From the NCBI GenBank assembly GCA_021399435.1, contig JAJTUP010000004.1:868001-932000 (forward strand): a DNA stretch of 64,000 nt. The letters are read 5' to 3'. Every line of letters begins with the position of its first letter. The first letter of the stretch is position 1. This DNA is from Diaporthe sp. PMI_573. Lineage: Eukaryota; Ascomycota; Sordariomycetes; Diaporthales; Diaporthaceae. The position numbers and the translations under genes were made by a program. Under the pieces are notes generated by a model. That model was given only the letters and a program-made list of their open reading frames with translations. It had not been told where the DNA came from and searched no databases. Positions 56,758-64,000 of the stretch are shown piece after piece.

Positions 56758-57510
56758 TTACAGAATCATGGGCGCCTCGCCTCCGAGGCTCATGGGAGCG
56801 AGCTGCGCAGACGGCGGCGGGGCAGCCATGGACTGGGCTGGAATACCACCGGCGATGACCCACTTGCTGGGAATAGTCAGGAAGGAAGTCGACCACTCGA
56901 ACGTGTTGGTCACGGGGCCACTGGGGTTGCTGAAGTCCTGGGTGGCCGAGCCGCTCTTCGTGCCGCTGAAGACCGAGCCGGTGCGGTCGCCGGCTTCGAG
57001 CCACCAGCTGACCGACTCCTGGGGTTGGTACCGACCCGAGCTGCCGCGGCCGAGCGTGGCCTTGTCGACAAAGATGGGCTCGAAAAGGCCCGATTCGGCG
57101 TTGCGAATGCCGACAACAATGTGGATGCCGAGAACACCCGGGTACGAATACTGGATTTTGCCAACGTTGAGCCAGCCGGCATACTGGGCCTCAACCGGCT
57201 CGGTGGAGCGCTGCCAGTAGCCCATGGGGTTGATGTCGAAGGACTCGCCCTTGTTGCAGGGCTGCCACTTGCCAGTGATGCGGATCGACATTCCCGAATC
57301 AGGCACCTGGGCCGTCCAGCCCAGAGCGTACTCGACCTTCCACGAGATGGATGTGATCAGGGCCAGGGCCCGAGACTTCCAGATCATGTTGTAGGTGGGT
57401 GCAGCCGAACCCGAGGCCACAGCCTTGGCCAACTGCAAATTCCAGCTGTTGTTCTGGATGTTGATGGCATCGGCCTCCGACTCGAACCAGTTGAGCGTGC
57501 GAGCAGACAT
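56758..57510 (-). CDS. Unrecognised tryptophan-rich protein, 250 aa
   Basis: It begins MSARTLNWFESEADAINIQN (the ATG has a good fungal context, CAAAATG). The body is rich in Trp and beta-like strands (SISWKVEYALGWTAQVPDSG, GKWQPCNKGESFDINPMGYW, SVSWWLEAGDRTGSVFSG, NTFEWSTSFLTIPSKWVIAG) and ends GGEAPMIL before TAA at 56758-56760. There is no signal peptide or transmembrane segment. The pattern suggests a soluble beta-rich binding domain, perhaps lectin-like, but I know no motif that proves a function. The stop codon overlaps a GTAACT that could be a splice donor into the next ORF. A CT/GA microsatellite lies about 300 bp upstream. Confidence 0.75.
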   Translation of the reverse strand: MSARTLNWFESEADAINIQNNSWNLQLAKAVASGSAAPTYNMIWKSRALALITSISWKVEYALGWTAQVPDSGMSIRITGKWQPCNKGESFDINPMGYWQRSTEPVEAQYAGWLNVGKIQYSYPGVLGIHIVVGIRNAESGLFEPIFVDKATLGRGSSGRYQPQESVSWWLEAGDRTGSVFSGTKSGSATQDFSNPSGPVTNTFEWSTSFLTIPSKWVIAGGIPAQSMAAPPPSAQLAPMSLGGEAPMIL

Positions 57511-58853
57511 TTTGGCGAGGAGTTGTCGATTTCGGTAAAAGATTGTCGAGAATTGATAGTCAGGGCTATGGGCGAGGGCAGGGCCTTGATAATGAGAAAA
57601 TCGTTGACGAGAATAGATGAATTAGTGGAGAGATCGGATGATGTGAGTGTGATGTGTTTGTCCTGATCTTGTTCGGTCTGAATTGGGAGTATCAGGACGG
57701 TTTTATAGAATTTGGTCAAGTGAACACAAACACCTCCATGATCAATGCAATACTCGGCCTGAGGTCTGAACGCTACCCTGTTCTCACCTTGGCTTCCCTC
57801 TCTCTCCCTCTCCCTCTCTCTCCCCCTCCCTCTATCTCCCTCTCCCTCTCTCTCTCGCATCGCGTCTTCAGCCGACGTCGTGTCCTGGGCCTAGCCAGGA
57901 CTTGATATTGAGCTGAAAGCTGAGATCAGGCCATTGACACGAATAGTCTCGAACTGTATTGAATTTCCCTCCTTCTGCGGCCTCTATGGAATCCTGATGT
58001 GAGTGGTTAGAGAAATTTCTTTTAATGACGCGGTTTTCGCCAGCCTTAGCCACCTTCATACACTGTTTTCCCTGAGAAAGGTCATTTTGTTCTATGTTCG
58101 GTACGCGATGAGATGCCACTCTGAACGATCATAATTCTCAAAACGATTTACCAAATTATCCTTCATAACGGAATGTGCTGTAGTGATTGCAGGATTTTCA
58201 CGCTCAGACTTGGGTTGCCCTAGCAGAATGTGAATTGTGAGTGATATAATAATGAAAACAGCATTAGCGAGGCGGCCTACAACATGGACAATTCAGCGGC
58301 AGCTGAGCGCAACTTGGCCAATCCCATTCATAGGCCAACGACGCGCTTATCGGAGTTGCCGCGAAGTATATCAACCACGTGGCGTTTGTCGAAGGACATA
58401 TGGTCACTCTGGCGTCTTTGCAAAGCAGCCAAGACGTCTCAGTGAACAGTCGCCGAAGAGTCTGGACTCAGGGCGGTTAAGTAAGTTACATGGCCTCAGC
58501 CACACTCATGTCCGGGCCGTGTCCTGGCCGTGTCACGTAGGTATCTTTCCTTGCTATTCATCCTCATCAATTGATTGGGGCTTAGGGCATTCAAGCCGCC
58601 GCCATCACCAAGCGCACATGATCGTAGACTGACGAATAGAAATTTATAGTCTATCCAGTGAACGAAGAGCAACACTGGCATTGCTTTTGCAAATACCAGG
58701 AGGTCCGAGACCCAAAAGAAGCAACACGCCCAGCCATAGATGACGTATCATGAATAGCTGAAGAAATCTGAGGTAAAATAAGACATGGACCGATTCTTTG
58801 CTTCCTCAACCTTTATCACTCAGCACTAGCGACCAATCGCCGTGCCTGTGGAC
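57511..58853. other. Intergenic region with CT/GA microsatellite
   Basis: 1.34 kb holding the promoter of the Trp-rich protein gene on its left side and the 3' side of the orphan gene on its right. Apart from the microsatellite at 57795-57857 I see nothing distinct. Confidence 0.5.
57795..57857. repeat. Imperfect (CT)n/(CCCTCT)n microsatellite
   Basis: About 63 bp of almost pure pyrimidine on the plus strand, GA-rich in the direction of the leftward gene. Such tracts are common in fungal promoters and 5' leaders. Confidence 0.9.
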
Positions 58854-59537
58854 CTAAAAGCCACCATCTCCAAAGCCACCTGTGAGGCGCAGCGTCTGGA
58901 TGATAGCCACAGAAGAGACCATGATCGCTGGCTTCTGCCCAATGAACTGTACCGTCAACGTCACGCTGAGCCCTCCAATACTCTCGTTCAGCCTCAGGGT
59001 TTCTGGCTCCCCGTAAAAGTCGCTGTCGATGTGGATCCGAAAGCCTTGATCTGTAGGCAGAGGGTTTTGTCGCGGCTGCTGCCCTGGCACGGGAGGTTTG
59101 CTGTCCCACGACGCCAGCAACTCTTGCCCCGCGTACAGATCGACTGCGATTATCTTCGTCGGTCGACGGAGCGCGGTGTCGGTGGCGGGTCCTCTCTTCC
59201 CGCACAAGTCGGTAGGTTCACCGCTATGCGGCGCCACGCTGACCTCGAGCGAGCTGGTCGACATGAGCCGGGCAGCCACCGCCGAGCCGCGCTGAGTCGG
59301 CTGAGTCGGCCCTTGTTGATTGGGGCTTCTGAGAGTCGGAAGTGGAAAGTGCACCTTGCCCACCCGCAGGTCGAGGGTATTGTTGTCTGGTGTCGTCACA
59401 TTGTCGAGGGATGGACATAACACAACCCCTGTCGCGTGGTGGCTGATGGACACGGGCTGGGCGTCGTCGGAGATGGCGGCATTTTCGTGGGCTGATGAAA
59501 CGATAGTCTCGTTATGAAGGGGCTGGGCCTGCTCCAT
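58854..59537 (-). CDS. Orphan protein, 227 aa, function unknown
   Basis: A single frame from the ATG at 59537 (context AACCATGG). It begins MEQAQPLHNETIVSSAHENA. The middle has strand-like segments (GVVLCPSLDNVTTPDNNTLD, LRVGKVHFPLPTL) and the C-terminal half reads as a soluble domain (TKIIAVDLYAGQELLASWDS, GFRIHIDSDFYGEPETLRLN, GGLSVTLTVQFIGQKPAIMV). There is no signal peptide, membrane segment or known motif. It is divergent from the astacin-lectin gene with a 564-bp shared promoter, so the two may be co-expressed (inference). It could also be the last exon of a longer gene, but no upstream exon was found. Confidence 0.55.
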   Translation of the reverse strand: MEQAQPLHNETIVSSAHENAAISDDAQPVSISHHATGVVLCPSLDNVTTPDNNTLDLRVGKVHFPLPTLRSPNQQGPTQPTQRGSAVAARLMSTSSLEVSVAPHSGEPTDLCGKRGPATDTALRRPTKIIAVDLYAGQELLASWDSKPPVPGQQPRQNPLPTDQGFRIHIDSDFYGEPETLRLNESIGGLSVTLTVQFIGQKPAIMVSSVAIIQTLRLTGGFGDGGF

Positions 59538-60101
59538 GGTTATTAGTCACAAGCGAGTTGAATCAGGCCTTGGATTTATGAATAGTTATGAGCGACAAAG
59601 TGGAATGAGTGTCTTGAGGACGCCGGAATTTCTTTCCTGAGGGAAGGGCCTTGGCACACTCCGCTTACGGGTCAAGACCACTCAGGTAGGCATTTATTAT
59701 ATTGGCTCGGAGGGTCAAAGAAGCATACGGGAATGGCCGGTGTATCAAGCTAATGCAGGCAGTATTGCCTCGGTAAAGAGTTGATTGGTGATCCAAAGCA
59801 CTGCCATACGCAATGTTGGCTTTCAGGCACCCTCATGCAACCAAGACTCGCAAGTAAGAAAAGACTGGATTCGTTGGTCGGCATCCATGAATGACTACAG
59901 TTGAATTCACGGTAACAATGGACAGTACCTTGAGGATCTATTGTATACATAAAAGGCTGCCTGTCCCATGACTTGTTGCTGCGCGTCAACACACGGCCAG
60001 AGCCCTCATTGTGTATCTCCCATCTTCTCATAACTCTACATCTCCTTTCCTTCTTATATATATATATCTATATTTTGAATACCCTTAAAACTACTTCCGC
60101 C
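59538..60101. promoter_or_regulatory. Divergent promoter of orphan and astacin-lectin genes
   Basis: 564 bp. A TATA-like TACATAAAAGG lies at about 59946-59956, some 150 bp before the astacin ATG, and a (TA)n run at about 60057-60067. Confidence 0.5.
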
Positions 60102-61825
60102 ATGGCTATGCCCAAGTTATGTACACAGATGCCTGTTCCCGACGGGCTCCGGCGCATTGCTGAACAAGTGGCTTCCGAGGAGAACCACCTGAACCGTCAT
60201 CGGCTCGACCAGGTCGGTGGTCTCGGTGGAGGGGACCTTCAGCTAGCCATCCCTGCCATAACTGCTTGGTAAGCCCTCCCTGGTTCTTTTCCCCCCTCAC
60301 TCGAGCGCGGATGGCGGCTGACTCTTAGTCCATGATTCACAGGGACAACGGCCGCACTTTAAGAGTCAAAATCTTGAACGGCACACCAAAAATCAGAGCC
60401 AAGATCCGCCAGTATGCCAATGTCTGGACCGAATATGCTAACCTCAAACTTTCGTTCGTCAACGATGCCGACGCAGAGATTCGCGTCAACGTCGACAACA
60501 GCAACCAGTCGTGGTCTCAAGTGGGAACAGGATGCCTCGTCGTGCCCTTCAGCCGCCCGACGATGAACTTCGGCTGGCTGACCGAGTCGACATCTGAAGA
60601 AGAGTTCTCCCGGGTCATCACGCATGAGTTTGGTCATGCAATTGGCTGTATCCATGAGCATCAGTCGCCCGCCAGCGGTATCCCATGGGACAGGGACGAG
60701 GTGTACAAGTATTACATGAACTCCCAGGGTTGGACACAAGCCCAGGTCGACGTGAACATCTTCCAGTTCTACGACAGGACGACTACTCAGTTTTCCGAGT
60801 TTGACTCAACTTCGATCATGCTCTACTCTGTGCCGGCCTCCCTGACCAAAGGGCGTAGTTACTCTACCCCTTGGAATACCCATCTCTCCGAGGCCGACAA
60901 GCGCTTCATCAGTCAAGTGTACCCATGCCAGAAGACCGAAACGGGATTCTTCAGCACCACCGAGCTCAGGGCATCGCCAGACAAGACTGCGGTTCAAAGA
61001 CAGATCTACAGCAAGCCCTACACCTCTATCCCCGACGTCATTGTCGGTCTCTCTTCGCTTGACCTAGCACCGACCACCAGCGTTGGCGTGTCTGCGTTTG
61101 CCGATAGGGTCACCTCTCAGTCAGCCGACATACTCATTGAGGCCCTCGACGGAACAACTCTGGGCTCGTCGGCCGCCGTCACGTGGTTTAAGGCCGAGGC
61201 TACCTTCGACGGCGACTTTCAGGTCGGCCAGGCCAGCACCCTCGACATGTGGGGGGTGGAGGCGCCGCCGCCGGCGACCCAGGCCACTGCGATCATACCC
61301 ATAACCTTCAACCGGCGCTACTCTGAGCCACCCACGGTGGTAGTCTGGCTCAGTGGCTTCGAGCTGGGCCATGGGCGCAACTGGCGCCTATCCGCGACGG
61401 CCTCAGACATTACGGCACGGGGCTTCGTGCTCAAACTCGACGCTGGCGGGGAGGAAGAAGATACTGCCCCTCTCGTCTCGGCCTCGGCCTCGTGGGTTGC
61501 TTTCCCGCCGCACAAGGCCGGCGTCTCGGGCGGCACCTTTAGCACGGGGGACGTGGAGGGCCTGGACCCGGAGGAGCCCGACCGCCGGGCTGTTTACCAG
61601 AGGCAGGCGCGCTTGTCTAACCCCTCGACGTTTGTGAACAGGGGTCATCCTCCTTCGCGGGTCCTGGTTGCGCTTAGCAGCTTTGACATGGCGGCAATGG
61701 ATACTCAGCGGCTCAGCGTGACTGCGAGCGCTGTATCGACGGCCTGGCTGGACTGGAATCTCGAGACTCAGGGGAATAATTCTAGCTTCTACTCAGCTAG
61801 CGCGTCGTATATCGCGTTGGATTGA
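60102..61825 (+). CDS. Astacin-type (M12A) zinc metallopeptidase with C-terminal H-type lectin repeats
   Basis: Exons 60102-60268 and 60343-61825 (74-bp intron) encode 549 aa. The zinc site is HEFGHAIGCIHEHQSP at about residue 150, an exact HExxHxxGxxHE. The Met-turn follows as TSIMLYSVPAS. The C-terminal 300 residues hold two or three H-type-lectin-like repeats: SIPDVIVGLSSLDLA...VTWFKAE, PPTVVVWLSGFELG...ASWVAFP and PSRVLVALSSFDMA...ASYIALD. H-type lectins bind N-acetylgalactosamine and other sugars; joined to a protease they would target it to glycans. There is no signal peptide (MAMPKLCTQMPVPDG), so secretion would need a non-classical route, or the enzyme acts inside the cell. The family of leaderless fungal astacin-like proteins is poorly characterised. 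Confidence 0.9.
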
Positions 61826-62307
61826 GGTATCAGCAGTGTGAGAAAATTGTCATTAATGTGTCCGGGTACTTCAACTGTAGTGCGAGTTAAGATACACGAG
61901 TTCGCACTGGATCGTCGCCAGAATTTAAACATAATTAGACGCTACACGCTGGTCGATCCTGTAATTGTGGGAGCCGTATGCTTGTGAAGTGTAGAACCCA
62001 CTGCAGGAACTGTCAGCTTAACATGGCGTGCATATTTGGGGGCGGAGGATGCGGATTCGCGTACGGAAGTGGTATCCTGGTTGCCTGGTTGCTATCCTTG
62101 TCGCTACAGGCTCCCCTCCCGGCAGCAAGAAGGAAGTGATACGAGACTCAGTAGTTTCTCTTCCGAACCGCTATAGACCACCCCAGAACTCGAGCGCAAC
62201 TCCTTTTCGCGTTGGTTCCCCCTTTAACACACAGGCCTCTCACGAAGAAAGACAATCGGGCACACCGCCGCCGCAAGATCATAGCGACGCCCGTATATTA
62301 GTCCAAG
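61826..62307. other. Intergenic, promoter of the SDR gene
   Basis: 482 bp. Open frames over 62028-62441 are out of frame with the SDR gene and have no protein features. No distinct element. Confidence 0.5.
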
Positions 62308-63397
62308 ATGCTCCAGTTCTGGAAAAAGCAGGCCTTTTTCAAGCCGGCCGAGGTTCGGGATGCCGATCTGCACGGACAAACGGCCGTCATTACCGGCTCC
62401 AACACCGGTGTCGGCTTCCACACCGCCCGGCAGCTGCTTGACCTGGGGCTGACGAGGCTCGTCCTCGCCGTCCGCGACGCAGAAAAGGGCCGGGCGGCCG
62501 CTGCCCGGCTAACCGATATGTGCAAGCTGGCCGAGGATAGGATCATCGAGGTATGGCCACTCGATCTCACCTCATATGAGTCGGTCATGGCCTTCGCCGA
62601 ACGCACACGGAGTCTAGACCGCCTGGATATCGTCAATCTCAACGCGGGTATTGGGCCGGCCAAGCGCGTCTTCAACCCCACTACCGGGAACGACGAGGTA
62701 ATCCAGGTGAACTATCTCTCTACGGCACTATTAGCGATCCTGATCTTGCCCGTGGTCAAAGAGAAAAGACCTCACCAGCCGCGGCCCACTCGCATCACCT
62801 TGACGTTGTCAGAGGTCGCGTCTTGGACTAACTTCAAGGAACAAAACCAACCGGGATCTATTCTCGATGCCCTAGACAGCAAGAATGGCAATGTAGATAT
62901 GCTGGATCGCATGTGGGTATCCAAGTTGCTAGGGCAGTTTCTGCTCGTGCGACTCGCGGCTGAAGTCCCCCCTTCAGTCGCTTTGATCAATGGGGCATCT
63001 CCGGGGGCAGTCCATGATTCACAATTCGGCCGGGACTTTGAGAAGACTTTCTCATACACCCTTTTCAAGAAGTTGGTCCTGAATCACGTTGGTAACTCAT
63101 CCGAGATGGCCGCCTGGATGATGACGGACGCTATCGTCAACCATGGCGACGAGACCCACGGGAAATTTTTGTCTTTCCAGAAAGTTGCGAGGTTAGTGTG
63201 CTATTTAAATTCAATAAGCATCTGAAAGCTTGGGTGCATTGAGGTATTGGAACTAATTCGCATCTTTTGGACACAGCATGGCACCCATTGTCTCTTCAGA
63301 GCAGGGAGAGAATGTTTCGGACCGACTCTGGAAGGAGACGATGAAAGAATTGTCATTTGCAAATGTGGAGGGAATTCTAAGAAGTGTGAAAGATTGA
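62308..63397 (+). CDS. Short-chain dehydrogenase-like protein lacking the catalytic tyrosine
   Basis: Exons 62308-63191 and 63277-63397 (85-bp intron) give 334 aa. The cofactor motif is AVITGSNTGVGFHTARQLLD (TGxxxGxG), followed by LVLAVRDAEKGRAAA, VWPLDLTSYESVMAFAE and LNAGIG (the NAG motif). The serine of the active site is in TLTLSEVASW. In place of the expected RYxxSK the sequence reads RMWVSK (CGC ATG TGG GTA TCC AAG), so the YxxxK tyrosine is methionine while the lysine is kept. The C-terminus (NVEGILRSVKD) is normal. Relatives are NAD(P)-dependent reductases, often in fungal secondary metabolism. With the Tyr missing, oxidoreductase activity is doubtful; it may be a non-catalytic relative or a mutated gene. 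Confidence 0.88.
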
Positions 63398-64000
63398 GTG
63401 GTCCTATCGCAATTTCGAATCGAGAGCACTCAGCATGACGACACGGCGAAGCCACCCTATGTGGGCACGCTCTGGCTGAAAAGGCGGCAACAACCAGTTG
63501 ACAGCGAGCAACAGGTTCGGTGCGAACATGAGCTACCTTTCCATGTATGATGCCAATCAAAAGAGTATCATAATCGAGTCTGTCGGCGTGGAAAGTATCA
63601 GTACATATGCAAAGGTGTTGCAGTGCCCGTGAATCCAGACTTGGGCTTTCAGAAGTGAGTATGAAAAGGCAATTGGCAACTGTACATGAAAAGTGATCTA
63701 GAACGAGATTCTTTGCATTTACTTTTGTTCTTACAGATATCAGTGATACCGGATGTCCCTTCTCCTCGTGGCATGCGTTCATACAGAGCTATTCGCACTG
63801 GCGACGAGATTCTTCTCCTGAAAACTGCAGGCCTGTAACTTGAGTCTGGGGGAAAAAATACTCGAACAGTACTGTTCCCAGTATCTACTCATGTCTCACA
63901 TCGGAATAAGCCAAGCGTGGCTTAAAGCGAAAAGGGATTGGTGATGCGGAGCTAATGCGCCAGGAAGGTTTGGCGCGCGGCACAGCTGCAATTTATAAGC
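63398..64000. other. Right edge of window, no gene seen
   Basis: 603 bp after the SDR gene. A minus-strand frame (63201-63782) overlaps the SDR second exon and has no recognisable features. Confidence 0.45.

Noticed and set aside
56749..57666. 305-codon plus-strand ORF
   Set aside because: Antisense to the Trp-rich protein gene, which has the better start context and composition.

Overview
This window is nuclear DNA of a filamentous ascomycete (Pezizomycotina, most likely a Sordariomycete). Evidence: most genes carry 1-5 short introns (mostly 57-110 bp) with GT..AG borders and CTAAC-like branch sites, intergenic spaces are long, TACCTAGGTA-type motifs recur, there are a Zn2Cys6 regulator, a JSN1-type PUF protein and an SRPK-like kinase, and some intergenic stretches are AT/TpA-rich as after repeat-induced point mutation (RIP). 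I recognised no tRNA, rRNA or CRISPR array. Exon borders below were assembled by reading splice signals and checking that phases agree; no homology search was run.

Layout. 1-14.2 kb is a housekeeping block: a low-complexity protein running off the left edge (-), an EBP1/PA2G4-like protein (-), the SNF5-type chromatin-remodelling subunit (+) and a large RRM+PUF RNA-binding protein (-). 14.2-21.0 kb has no supportable gene. 21-28 kb holds a membrane-anchored glycosyltransferase-like protein (+), a small six-exon secreted protein (-) and a secreted FAD-linked oxidoreductase (+).

29.5-43.8 kb is a compact metabolic cluster: M20 amidohydrolase (-), D-2-hydroxyacid dehydrogenase (+), Zn2Cys6 regulator (-), Dal5-like MFS permease (-), a fused HyuA/HyuB 5-oxoprolinase/hydantoinase (+) and an aspartate-type aminotransferase (+). 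In order these could import a cyclic amide or N-substituted amino acid, open the ring, release the amino acid, transaminate it and reduce the oxoacid. This pathway is inference from family membership.

44.8-54.2 kb is a more dynamic segment: an AIG1-like GTPase ending in a CaaX box (-), a two-domain kinase-like gene broken by an in-frame stop and two frameshifts (-), a perfect 432-bp inverted repeat forming a 1.24-kb palindrome in AT-rich DNA, and an intact SRPK-like kinase (-). 54.2-55.6 kb is an AT-rich relic. 56.3-64 kb carries two same-frame ORFs separated by one stop that sits inside a possible splice donor (-), an orphan protein (-) divergent from an astacin metallopeptidase fused to H-type lectin repeats (+), and a short-chain dehydrogenase lacking its catalytic tyrosine (+).
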